Shown in pieces: positions 31,068-38,429 of a DNA stretch of 38,429 bases. How positions within the stretch are numbered: the first letter of the stretch is position 1; the number at the start of each line of letters is the position of its first letter. A program made the position numbers and the translations under genes. The DNA comes from Planctomycetota bacterium. Lineage in GTDB: Bacteria > Planctomycetota > Planctomycetia > Pirellulales > UBA1268. The stretch spans positions 1 to 38,429 of the forward strand of contig JAGWWA010000013.1 in assembly GCA_018970605.1 (NCBI GenBank), read 5' to 3'. The notes beneath the pieces are model-generated. The model was given only the letters and a program-made list of their open reading frames with translations. It was not told the origin of the DNA and ran no database searches.

Positions 31068-32987
31068 TCAGGGAGCCACGAGCAGGTCCTTGAGCATCGG
31101 CCGCATCAACTCCGCGCGGCGGGCGTTGCCGATCGTGCTCGGGTGCTGCATGTCGTCGAGAAAGCACTCCGGCGCGGGCTTGCCGTCCGGGCCGAGGAAG
31201 GCCGCGTTGGCGTCGAGGTAGACGAGTTTCCCATCGCCGCGTGCGTCGATGCAGGCCCTGATCGCCGCATTCGCCTCCACCTGCCGATCGAGCTGTTCCC
31301 ACCGCTTCACCGTCGGGGAGATGGCGAGAAACGCGATCGTCGCATCCGGATGATCGCGGCGGAGCGAGTCGATGAGCCGCTCGAACGCGGCGCGGATGTC
31401 GCCGGTGCTGGTGCCGGCATTGACGTCGTTGGTGCCGGCCCCGACCACGATCACCCGCGGCTTCGCGGCGGCGACGAGCCGCGGCGCGAACTCGGCCAAC
31501 TCCACGAGCCGGCAGCCGCCGACGCCGCGATTGACGACGTTCATGCCGGGAAAGTCATCGGCGAGGGTGTTCCACATCCGGATATTCGACGACCCCAGCA
31601 GGACGATGCCGCCCGGTTCCACGGGCGAGTCGCGGTCGAGTTTCTCGTAGGCGGCGATTTCATCCTCCCACTTCGACGGTGACGGACCTGCGGCCGAAGG
31701 CGTCGCCGCCGGAGCCAGCGACACCTCGGCCGGTGCCGTGATCGCGGGTGTCGCCGCCGCCACGGCATGCCGAGGAGGTGTCGCGACGGTGGCCGGCTGC
31801 ACTGCGGGAGTGGTTGCGGGCTGTTTCTTGGCCAGGGGCTTGGCGAACACGCGGTTCCAATCCTCCGCGATCCGCACCACCTGCCAGCCGTACTTGTTTG
31901 CCGCGTCAAGCGACTCGTTGAGTGGCTCGCCGTAGGCCATTTCCCGCTCCGCGTCGTCGTGCAGCACGAGCAGCTGGAGGCTCGGCCGGTCGCTCGACTG
32001 CGACCAGCGCAGCATTTCGATGTCGCCGGTCGTGCCCACGTTGCCGACGGCGAGAATCGGCCGGCGGCCGATCTGCTCGCCGATGCTCACAGGCTTTCGT
32101 TCCTCGTCGTTGAGCACGTGGAGCTGCGGAAGCACGACCAGGTCGAGCCGGCGATTCGGTGTTTTTTCGTTCGCGGGCGACGGCTCTTCGACCTCCCGGA
32201 GCTCGGTGAGCGGGCGGGAGGCGATCACGTGGTCGGGGGCGATGCCGTACCAGAGCTCCGCGGCGGGCCGCATGAAATGCACGCCGCTGCCCGAGCAGAT
32301 CCAGACATCGAAGCCCTTGGTCTTGAGCAGGGCCAGCAGCTCCTTCATCGGCTGGTAGGCGACGTCGCCGAGCGGGACGTCGAACACCGGGTGACGGGTC
32401 GTGCGGATGAAATCGCGGGCCTCGGCCTCGAGTTTCTCCTCCGGGACGCCCGCCAGCGTCGAGAACGTCAGGTCGGTGAAGAACTTTTTGCCCAGCCGGC
32501 GGATGAACTCGAGGTCGCCGGTCAGGAGCGTGGCATAGGGCTCCTCGTGGGCCAGCTCCGGCCGCCGCTCCACCAGCGCCCTCACACGGTCCACCAGGAA
32601 CATGCCGTGCATCACCGGCTTCTCGCAGACGAGGGTGCCGTCGTGGTCGAACACGGCGATCCGTTCGGCCGGCGGCACGAACGTGGGGGCCGATTCGGTG
32701 GTCACGGCCGAGACGAAGTCGAGGATCGCCTTCTTGGCCGCTCCCTCGCGCCACGAGGGCAGAGGGTCGGAGACGGTGGCCACGGTCTGGCCCGGCGCCA
32801 CGGGTGCCGGCTCCGGCGTCGGGGCGGGCTTCGTGCCGAGCCAGACGGCGGCCGCCAAGAGGCCGAGGGCGACCAGTGGAATCGCCACCGCGGACGTGGC
32901 CGACGCCTTCTCGCCGCGGTGGGCGTCGTCACCGTGCGCGTCTGGTTGGGGTGTTGGCTCGTGCTCGCGATGCATCTCGTCCTTCAT
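31068..32987 (-). CDS. Membrane-anchored HAD phosphatase / SGNH hydrolase fusion
   Basis: A 639-residue protein with a short charged N terminus, one membrane segment at about 32-51 ([20 protein letters not shown]), then two enzyme domains. Residues about 105-395 are HAD-like: motif [10 protein letters not shown] with Asp114 and Asp116, motif II ICSGSG, motif IV region [15 protein letters not shown]. After an Ala/Pro/Thr-rich linker (about 400-445), residues 455-639 are SGNH/GDSL-like: block [12 protein letters not shown] (GSS in place of GDS), block II NRGVGG, block III GTNDVN, and DDMQHPST giving the Asp/His pair. The HAD part should hydrolyse a phosphoester, the SGNH part an acyl ester; substrates are unknown. 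ATG 32987 has AGGAG nearby. It is divergent from the acetylesterase gene. Confidence 0.85.
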   Translation of the reverse strand: MKDEMHREHEPTPQPDAHGDDAHRGEKASATSAVAIPLVALGLLAAAVWLGTKPAPTPEPAPVAPGQTVATVSDPLPSWREGAAKKAILDFVSAVTTESAPTFVPPAERIAVFDHDGTLVCEKPVMHGMFLVDRVRALVERRPELAHEEPYATLLTGDLEFIRRLGKKFFTDLTFSTLAGVPEEKLEAEARDFIRTTRHPVFDVPLGDVAYQPMKELLALLKTKGFDVWICSGSGVHFMRPAAELWYGIAPDHVIASRPLTELREVEEPSPANEKTPNRRLDLVVLPQLHVLNDEERKPVSIGEQIGRRPILAVGNVGTTGDIEMLRWSQSSDRPSLQLLVLHDDAEREMAYGEPLNESLDAANKYGWQVVRIAEDWNRVFAKPLAKKQPATTPAVQPATVATPPRHAVAAATPAITAPAEVSLAPAATPSAAGPSPSKWEDEIAAYEKLDRDSPVEPGGIVLLGSSNIRMWNTLADDFPGMNVVNRGVGGCRLVELAEFAPRLVAAAKPRVIVVGAGTNDVNAGTSTGDIRAAFERLIDSLRRDHPDATIAFLAISPTVKRWEQLDRQVEANAAIRACIDARGDGKLVYLDANAAFLGPDGKPAPECFLDDMQHPSTIGNARRAELMRPMLKDLLVAP

Positions 32988-33201
32988 GGCACAGCTCCTG
33001 GTCTCCGGTGCAACCGGTGCTCACGATACCCTGCGCCGAGGCGCCATGCGAGGAGCCGTCGGGGCGGATCCGCCACCGGCCAGCCGCGGCGGGAGATCCG
33101 CCACCGCCACGATTCCGCCGAGGGTTTCCGGAGTCTATCCACGGCGATATCCTCCGGTTCGGGAGGAACTGTTCCACCATCACTCCGGAGAGACTTGCCC
33201 C

Positions 33202-34776
33202 ATGTCCCGCGTCCGCCTCACGCTCGCCGCGTTCCTGCTCTCCGTCGCCACCACCGTCCGGGGCGACGTGTCGCTCAACAACATGTTCGGCGACCACATG
33301 GTCCTGCAGCAGGGCATCAGGAACAAAGTCTGGGGCAAGGCCGACCCAGGCGAGACGGTGACGGTGACCTTCGCCGGTCAGACGAAGTCGGCGACCGCCG
33401 CCGCCGACGGGTCGTGGAGTCTGTTTCTCGACCCTGTTCAGGAGTACGGCGGCCCGCACACGCTCGCGGTCAAAGGCAAGAACAGCGTGACGTTCAACGA
33501 CGTGCTCGTCGGCGAGGTCTGGGTCTGCTCCGGCCAGTCCAACATGCAGTGGGCCGTGAACCAGGCCAACGACCCCGATCTGGAGAAGGCCGCGGCGCGG
33601 TTCCCGAACATCCGCTTCGTGTCGGTGCCGCAGGTGGGCCAGCAGGAGCCCGCGTGGAACTTCGAGGGGACGTGGCAGGTCTGTTCGCCCGAGACCGTGG
33701 GCGACTTCTCCGCGGTCGGCTACTTCTTCGGCCGGCAACTCCACCAGACGCTCGGCGTGCCGGTGGGCCTGATCGACAACGCCTGGGGCGGCAGTGCCGC
33801 CGAAGCCTGGGTGAAGCGGGACAAGCTCGCGACCCACCCGACCCTCAGGGCGATCCACGAGCGCTGGGAGAAAGAGGAGGCCAACTACGAAAACGCCAAG
33901 GCCGAGTTCGAGAGAAAGCTGGCCGCGTGGAAGGCGGCCGTCGCGCAGGCGAAGAAGGACGGCAGTCCCGAGCCGGCCGGCAAGCCCGACGCCAAACAGG
34001 ATCCCGCCGGACGGATGAAGGGCAATGCCCGCCCGGGCAACATCCACTCGGGCGTGCTCGCGCCCTCGATCGGCTACGGGATCAAGGGGGCGATCTGGTA
34101 CCAGGGCGAATCAAACGCCGGCCGCGCCTACCAGTACCGCGATCTCTTCCCGTTCATGATCAGGACGTGGCGCGAGGAGTGGGGGCTCGGCGATTTCCCG
34201 TTCTACTGGGTCCAGCTGGCCGACTACAAAGCCGAGAAGGCTGAGCCGGCCGACAGCGACTGGGCCGAGCTTCGCGAGGCACAGACGATGACGATGAAGG
34301 CCCTGCCGGCCACCGGCGAGGCGGTGATCATCGATCTGGGCGAGGGCAAGGACATTCATCCGATGAACAAGCAGGGCGTCGCGAAGCGGCTGGCCCGTTG
34401 GGCCCTCGCCGAGACGTACCATCGGCCCGGCATCGCCTGCCGGAGCCCGCTCTACAAGGGCATGGAGAAGGATGGTGCGAAGATCGTGCTCGCGTTCGAC
34501 CACGTCGCCACCGGCGGCAAGGGCTGGCGTCCGTTCGACGTGAACGAACCGATCGGGTTCACGATCGCAGGTGCCGACCGGAAGTTTGTGCCTGCCCAGG
34601 CCAGGATTCGGGACGATGGCCGGATCGAGGTCTGGAGCGATGCCGTGGCCGAGCCGGTGGCGGTCCGCTACGCCTGGGCCGACAACCCGGTCTGCAACCT
34701 GTACGCCACGACGGGCCTGCCGCTGACTCCCTTCCGCACGGACGACTTTCCCGGCGTGACGGCCGACGCGAAGTGA
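33202..34776 (+). CDS. Sialate O-acetylesterase-family protein (SASA domain)
   Basis: An exported 524-residue carbohydrate esterase. The signal peptide ([21 protein letters not shown]) is followed by a beta-rich N-terminal domain ([21 protein letters not shown]). The SASA hydrolase has nucleophile Ser113 in [28 protein letters not shown], and the late His motif [16 protein letters not shown] Lys/Glu-rich helical insertion (about 215-285: [20 protein letters not shown]) interrupts the hydrolase. The family removes O-acetyl groups from sialic acid or from other acetylated glycans; in planctomycetes the latter is more likely (inference). ATG 33202 begins the signal peptide. The divergent HAD-SGNH gene and this one share a 214-bp control region. 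Confidence 0.92.
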   Translation: MSRVRLTLAAFLLSVATTVRGDVSLNNMFGDHMVLQQGIRNKVWGKADPGETVTVTFAGQTKSATAAADGSWSLFLDPVQEYGGPHTLAVKGKNSVTFNDVLVGEVWVCSGQSNMQWAVNQANDPDLEKAAARFPNIRFVSVPQVGQQEPAWNFEGTWQVCSPETVGDFSAVGYFFGRQLHQTLGVPVGLIDNAWGGSAAEAWVKRDKLATHPTLRAIHERWEKEEANYENAKAEFERKLAAWKAAVAQAKKDGSPEPAGKPDAKQDPAGRMKGNARPGNIHSGVLAPSIGYGIKGAIWYQGESNAGRAYQYRDLFPFMIRTWREEWGLGDFPFYWVQLADYKAEKAEPADSDWAELREAQTMTMKALPATGEAVIIDLGEGKDIHPMNKQGVAKRLARWALAETYHRPGIACRSPLYKGMEKDGAKIVLAFDHVATGGKGWRPFDVNEPIGFTIAGADRKFVPAQARIRDDGRIEVWSDAVAEPVAVRYAWADNPVCNLYATTGLPLTPFRTDDFPGVTADAK

Positions 34777-34871
34777 CTGTCCGCTCCATCGTCAAACGGG
34801 TACGCTGACGAGGTCCGTCCGTTTCCGCACGGTGTCGGAACGGTCGGGTTCACGAACAGGGAGGTTGCATC

Positions 34872-35984
34872 GTGATCGACCGGGCTTTGGCGGGCGTGGT
34901 GATCGGGACGGTCTTCCTCGTGGTCGCCGGCTGCTCGACCGGCTCCAACGAGGCCCGCATCGGCGCCGAGCGTGTCGAACCGGAACTGAGTCCGCGGACG
35001 GCACGAAGCGTCGGCCCCGTGCCCGTGGTCATCGATGCGGCGCGGCCGTATCACACCTCGCGAGGGGTCGCCTCGCGGCCCGCTGCGCCGCGGCGGTTGC
35101 CGCTCGCCGGAACTGCCCAGGACGGCCTGCAGGCCGAAGTGGAGACGATGCTCGGCGACTATCTCCGCGACTTCAACCGCCACGACACCGTGGCGGTCGC
35201 CGCGCACTGGACCGAGGAGGGCGAGAACCTCGATCTTGACACGGGGGAGGCCACCGTCGGCCGCGCCGCGGTGCGGGAGGTGTTTGCGGCGCTCTTCGAC
35301 GAAGACGCCGGCGCAGCCATCGACATCGACGTGCAGTCGATCCGGCCGGTGAGTCGCGACGTCGCCGTGGTCGACGGGAACTCGACGGTCCGTTTCGGCG
35401 ACGGCGCCCGGGCCGGCAGCCGATTCTCGGCGGTCGTGGTCAGGCAGGATGGACGGTGGAAGCTCGACAGCGTCCGCGAAGCGGCCAACCCCGAGGCGGC
35501 CCACGACGGCCGGCCGCTCGATCAGTTGGCGTGGCTCGTCGGGACCTGGGCAGACCCGCGGCCGGGCATGACGGCGAGCACGCGTTGTTTCTGGAGCGCG
35601 GGCCATGGATTCCTGATCCGCACCCACGCGGTATCGGGCAGGGCCGCAGCCGGCGAGGTCGCGCCGGGCATCCCCGCTCTCCTGTCCGACTCCGAGTCCG
35701 ATGCCGCGGAGCGGGAGGTGACCGAGATCATTGGCTGGGATCCAGACAGCCAGCTGATCCGCTCGTGGGTGTTCACGTCGGCCGGCCGGTTCGCCGAGGG
35801 CACGTGGAGCCGGACGGGCGACGGCTGGCGGGTGCGGCTCGAAGGCCGGGGGGCCGACGTGGGCCGGGCCTGCGAGTGCGTGCTCACCCGCCGCGGCTCC
35901 GATGCCGTGTCGGTGAGCGGTCCGCGCGACGGACTCGCCGCCGACCTCACCCCCGTCTGCGACGTCGTCCGCGTCGGCCCCTGA
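34872..35984 (+). CDS. SnoaL-like lipoprotein, paralogue of the 26.3-kb gene
   Basis: A 370-residue lipoprotein. The signal has lipobox VVAGC with Cys21 for lipidation. A variable linker follows, then a SnoaL-like segment at about 80-210 (YLRDFNRHDTVAVAAHWTEEGENLD, VVVRQDGRWKLDSVREA) and a C-terminal domain (LDQLAWLVGTWADP, IIGWDPDSQLIRSWVF, GRFAEGTWSRTGDGW). The order and motifs match the protein at 26303-27253. The start is GTG 34872, supported by GGGAGG eight bases upstream. It follows the acetylesterase by 95 bp on the same strand and is followed by a palindromic repeat. Function unknown. Confidence 0.8.
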   Translation: MIDRALAGVVIGTVFLVVAGCSTGSNEARIGAERVEPELSPRTARSVGPVPVVIDAARPYHTSRGVASRPAAPRRLPLAGTAQDGLQAEVETMLGDYLRDFNRHDTVAVAAHWTEEGENLDLDTGEATVGRAAVREVFAALFDEDAGAAIDIDVQSIRPVSRDVAVVDGNSTVRFGDGARAGSRFSAVVVRQDGRWKLDSVREAANPEAAHDGRPLDQLAWLVGTWADPRPGMTASTRCFWSAGHGFLIRTHAVSGRAAAGEVAPGIPALLSDSESDAAEREVTEIIGWDPDSQLIRSWVFTSAGRFAEGTWSRTGDGWRVRLEGRGADVGRACECVLTRRGSDAVSVSGPRDGLAADLTPVCDVVRVGP

Positions 35985-36101
35985 CGCTCGAACGCGTCCG
36001 TTCATGACGCTCGGGACTGCATCATCGCTCCCCAGGAGCACAAGGGTGTCAACCTGTGGCTTCTACGGGTTGCACGCGAGCCTGAGGTTTACGCGAAGCG
36101 A

Positions 36102-36231
36102 GGGGCTGCCCGTGCCCGTCGCCGGACGTTCGCGTCGGGCATCGTGCCCGACGCTCACTGCATGTCCGCTGCGCTTCGCCATCCTGGCTGCGCTTGCTCC
36201 CATAGCCCGGCTCCCGGGCACGGGCAGCCCC
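36102..36231 (+). repeat. Palindromic element at the lipoprotein convergent junction
   Basis: The left arm GGGGCTGCCCGTGCCCG (36102-36118) and right arm CGGGCACGGGCAGCCCC (36215-36231) are perfect 17-bp inverted repeats. The nested stem GCGTCGGGCA/TGCCCGACGC (36132-36141 and 36145-36154, loop TCG) is also perfect. It is nearly identical to the copy at 23174 despite 13 kb of distance. Confidence 0.88.
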
Positions 36232-36283
36232 TCGCACCATCATCCCTCTCAGTGGGATTCAGGAAGGGAGAGCAGTCGGCCGT

Positions 36284-36312
36284 CCAGGCCCAACGCCGTG
36301 AGGCGCGGGGCG
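36284..36312 (+). other. GNRA-loop hairpin (CGCC/GGCG type)
   Basis: CCAGGCCCAACGCC, loop GTGA, GGCGCGGGG: the inner stem CGCC/GGCG, a two-base internal loop and CCC/GGG repeat the leader hairpin architecture with different paired bases. Confidence 0.5.
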
Positions 36313-36415
36313 CGGCCAGGAGAGGGCTGGGTCCAACTCGGTTCGCCCGCGGCCTTACGGCCGGTCGGCTTTCACGTACCGTGCACTCGAGCGTGAGGAT
36401 CGACGGTGAATCGTA

Positions 36416-36490
36416 TCACACGTCCCGCCGGCGCCGAGCATGTCTCCGGCCGGCTGCGGTGCCGCCACGAGGCGCGGGAATCACGTGTGA
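36416..36490 (-). terminator. Bulged inverted repeat after the secreted gene
   Basis: TCACACGTCCCGC (36416-36428) pairs with GCGGG and ACGTGTGA at 36474-36490 across a four-base AATC bulge, starting 13 bases past the stop at 36503. It is terminator-like in position but has no T tract. Confidence 0.35.
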
Positions 36491-36502
36491 CTCGTGGACG
36501 CG

Positions 36503-37576
36503 TCAGCGGCGGGTGGCCTTGGAGGTCGCCATCTGCGGACGCTTCACGAAGTAGACCTTCGGGTCGTCGATCACCCAGGGCGTGCTCCAGGTCCGGCCGT
36601 CGTCCTGCGTGCAGACGTTGAAGAAGAACGTCTTCACCAGCTCCGTCCGGTAGCCGTACGGGTACTGCGACGTGATGTGGTCGTCCATCGTGAGTTCATC
36701 CACGCCGGGGCTCGCGAAGTAGTGCACCATGCCGTCGGGCGTGAACGACATCCCGAGCGTCCACCAGCCGAGTTGCTCGATCCGCGGGCCGCGGATCTCG
36801 CCACCGTTGCGGCCGCTGCGGACGCGGATGTAGGCGCCGTCCTCCTTGAACTTGCCGGAGTGGCTGCTCTCGAAGCAGACGAACATGCCCGGCCAGTATT
36901 CCTCCAGGCCGAACCGGCCCTCATCCGGATGGTCGTCGCCGGTGATGATCGCGTGGGTGAAGCAGCCGGCGCGGAAGCCGAAACTCGGGCCGGTGCGATT
37001 CTCCCACTGCTCGAAGGGCGGCATGTAGACGCGGACCGTGATGCTCGGGCTGTCGGCCACCGACATGCTCCGACCGGTGAACTTCGAGAGGTTGTAGATC
37101 AGGTCGTCCTGCTGCATCGTGTAGGTGACGCGGCCAGGGATGCCGCCGTGGAGGGTGGCCACGAGGAGGCCGTGCTCGCTTCCCTCGAGGCCCGGCGCGG
37201 GCAGATCGACCCGCTTGACCACGTCGGGTGTGCCCCGCTTCGGGCCTTCGAACCAGCGGTTGTTGGTGCTCTTGCCGAGCGGCCCGCGCATCCGCTTGTC
37301 CTGCTCCTCGGAGCTCTTGGGGTGGTTGTATCGCCAGGTCCACTTCTCGTCCTCGAAGTCGTCGACGACGTTCTTGACGAGCGACCCGGTCCCCGGGAGC
37401 AGCACCGGCTTCTTGGGGAGCGGCGGCTGCACCGCCGCGGGAGCGGCGGCAGGCCGCGGCTTGGCAGCCGTGGCGCGGCCACTCGTGCCGGCGGCCGCAG
37501 CGAAGCCGGTCGCCGCGACGACCACGGCCGCGGAGAGGATCGCCTGTGCCGGTGACGAAAGGGATGAACGATTCAT
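36503..37576 (-). CDS. Secreted protein of unknown function
   Basis: A 357-residue protein with a signal peptide (AILSAAVVVAATGFAAAAG) and an Ala/Pro linker. One mostly beta domain follows, from about 65: VVDDFEDEKWTWRYNHPKSS, RVTYTMQQDDLIYNLS, ITVRVYMPPFEQWENRTG, GFRAGCFTHAII, YWPGMFVCFES, GWWTLGMSFTPDGMVHYF. The DDFED opening and the many aromatic strands suggest a jelly-roll, carbohydrate-related fold, which is inference. I recall no named family. ATG 37576 follows a modest GGATCGG site. It is convergent with the lipoprotein and divergent from the PDZ gene. Confidence 0.75.
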   Translation of the reverse strand: MNRSSLSSPAQAILSAAVVVAATGFAAAAGTSGRATAAKPRPAAAPAAVQPPLPKKPVLLPGTGSLVKNVVDDFEDEKWTWRYNHPKSSEEQDKRMRGPLGKSTNNRWFEGPKRGTPDVVKRVDLPAPGLEGSEHGLLVATLHGGIPGRVTYTMQQDDLIYNLSKFTGRSMSVADSPSITVRVYMPPFEQWENRTGPSFGFRAGCFTHAIITGDDHPDEGRFGLEEYWPGMFVCFESSHSGKFKEDGAYIRVRSGRNGGEIRGPRIEQLGWWTLGMSFTPDGMVHYFASPGVDELTMDDHITSQYPYGYRTELVKTFFFNVCTQDDGRTWSTPWVIDDPKVYFVKRPQMATSKATRR

Positions 37577-37869
37577 GGTGCCGATCCTCCGGGTCGCGAA
37601 TCCTGCGTGCGTCTCTCCTATCGGACAGAGCCTGCCGGTCGATCAGCCGGTGACCGCGCACGCAGACGGGACGACCTCCGCCACCCCGGTACCGCAGGGT
37701 CGCGCCGCGGCCCGGAGCGGCCCGAACTGCCCCGCCTCCCCAGATCACCGCGCGGCGGGTGGCGGCCGGGCCCGGCGAAGAGTCGTCTGGCGGAGAAGCC
37801 GAAAAAACGTCACATATCCCCGGACCACGGGCCGGAGATGGCCCAGTTCGCGACCCGGTGAACGGAATC
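37577..37869. other. Divergent intergenic region
   Basis: This 293-bp region between divergent starts must hold the promoters of both the secreted protein and the PDZ protein. It is very GC-rich apart from GAAAAAACGTCACATATCC near 37800. I cannot assign a promoter or operator with confidence. Confidence 0.5.
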
Positions 37870-38429
37870 ATGAGGCAGACACTCTCCCGGATTCGACGCG
37901 CTCGCTCGGTGGCCGGCATGGTCGCGGTGTGCCTCGCCTGCCAGATCGTCGTCGGCGCCGACGCCCCGCGGTCGCACCTCGTCCCCGCAGGCAATGCCGC
38001 GACCGCTCCGACGTCGTGCGCCACCCTCGGCCTCACCCTGTCGCGGGCATCGGGCGTGCTGCGCCAGCAGCTGGCGCTCAAGCGCGGGGCGGGGCTCGTC
38101 GTGGAGGGCGTGGTGCCCGGGTCGACCGCCGCCCGGGTCGGCATCGCCCAGCACGACGTGCTCGTGCAACTCGACGACCAGCTCCTCGTGCTACCCGAAC
38201 AGTTCGACGCCTTGCTGGAAGCAGCCGGGGCCGACGTGCCGCTCGCCTGCACCGTGCTCCGCGGTGGCCGCGAGATCGTCGTGCCGATCACGGCCGGCAG
38301 ACAGCCGGAGGGAGGACCGCCGCGCGGGTCCGCCGCGAACGGGGGCCTGAGACCGACGGCATCCGCGCTGGCCATCGTGGAGCAGGCGGCACAGAAGCAG
38401 GGACCCATCCCGGCCGTACCGCTCCGCCG
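37870..38429 (+). CDS. Secreted PDZ-domain protein (3' end cut by window)
   Basis: The first 186 residues are visible. A signal peptide (SVAGMVAVCLACQIVVGADA) is followed by a PDZ domain at about 52-143: ATLGLTLSRASG, GLVVEGVVPGSTAARVGI, HDVLVQLDDQLLVLPEQFDALL, VLRGGREIVVPITAG. A Pro/Gly/Arg-rich stretch follows. PDZ domains bind peptide ends, often in envelope proteases or scaffolds; no protease domain is seen before the PDZ, so this is not an ordinary DegP layout. ATG 37870 begins the signal peptide; no clear Shine-Dalgarno is visible. What follows the PDZ is outside the window. Confidence 0.8.
   Translation, partial: MRQTLSRIRRARSVAGMVAVCLACQIVVGADAPRSHLVPAGNAATAPTSCATLGLTLSRASGVLRQQLALKRGAGLVVEGVVPGSTAARVGIAQHDVLVQLDDQLLVLPEQFDALLEAAGADVPLACTVLRGGREIVVPITAGRQPEGGPPRGSAANGGLRPTASALAIVEQAAQKQGPIPAVPLR

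Larger units (their letters stand above)
35985..36502. other. Convergent intergenic region with repeat element
   Basis: There is no convincing gene. It contains the palindromic element (36102-36231), a GNRA-loop hairpin (36284-36312) and an inverted repeat close to the stop of the next gene (36416-36490). It repeats the organisation of 23165-23587, including the shared flank GAGCAGTCGGCCG. Confidence 0.75.

Noticed and set aside
31767-34244. Long plus-strand open frame over the HAD-SGNH gene and into the esterase gene
   Set aside because: It runs antisense to one recognised gene and out of frame with another; no domain is visible.
1-38429. tRNA, rRNA or riboswitch genes
   Set aside because: I found no cloverleaf, rRNA core or known riboswitch consensus by eye. 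A dedicated covariance search could still find one.

Overview
The window looks like a chromosomal segment of a planctomycete, probably Pirellulales-like. The DNA is GC-rich. Lineage-typical products include a YTV-repeat cell-surface protein, a BBP7-type outer-membrane barrel, a Gly/Pro/Asn-rich TPR protein and several secreted proteins seen mainly in Planctomycetes. This assignment is inference from gene content; there is no rRNA or tRNA gene to confirm it. I recognise 25 protein-coding genes. The first (a PhoR-like kinase) and the last (a PDZ protein) are cut by the window edges.

Layout. 1-6.0 kb, minus strand: a SNF2-family helicase, then a PhoB-like regulator and a PhoR-like kinase. 6.1-9.4 kb: tetrapyrrole synthesis, with hemE divergent from a hemX/ccsA-like gene that overlaps hemA by ATGA. 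9.6-11.4 kb: a small basic DNA-binding-like protein and an FAD enzyme with flavin-halogenase hallmarks. 11.4-12.1 kb: a tandem array of about 200-bp structured repeats. 12.4-19.7 kb: a chemosensory operon (cheA, cheW, mcp, a REC-REC-CheB fusion, cheR). 19.8-21.6 kb, opposite strand: a REC-PP2C phosphatase and a STAS protein, that is, a partner-switching module. 21.9-30.7 kb: a BBP7-like barrel, a TPR protein, a SnoaL-like secreted protein, a fatty acid desaturase and a 676-residue YTV protein. 31.1-36.0 kb: a HAD-SGNH fusion, a sialate O-acetylesterase and a SnoaL-like lipoprotein. 36.5-38.4 kb: a secreted protein of unknown function and a truncated PDZ protein.

How the genes work together. 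The chemosensory proteins form one co-directional unit with short gaps or overlaps. It has no free-standing CheY, no CheD and no flagellar gene in view. The first receiver of the CheB fusion has Asn where the phosphoacceptor Asp should be, the receptor lacks a recognisable HAMP domain, and CheA lacks an obvious P2 domain. With the neighbouring PP2C/STAS pair, this suggests signalling to something other than a classical flagellar motor (inference). The two SGNH/SASA esterases are divergent neighbours and may both remove acyl groups from glycans.

The most unusual non-coding signal is a family of palindromic elements of about 95-134 bp with 17-19-bp terminal inverted repeats, often accompanied by a second hairpin with a GNRA loop. 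A copy sits at each of the three convergent gene junctions in the window, plus a tandem array before cheA. All copies have the same orientation, none carries a transposase, and paired changes between copies keep the stems intact. They may be structured terminators or a non-autonomous mobile repeat.
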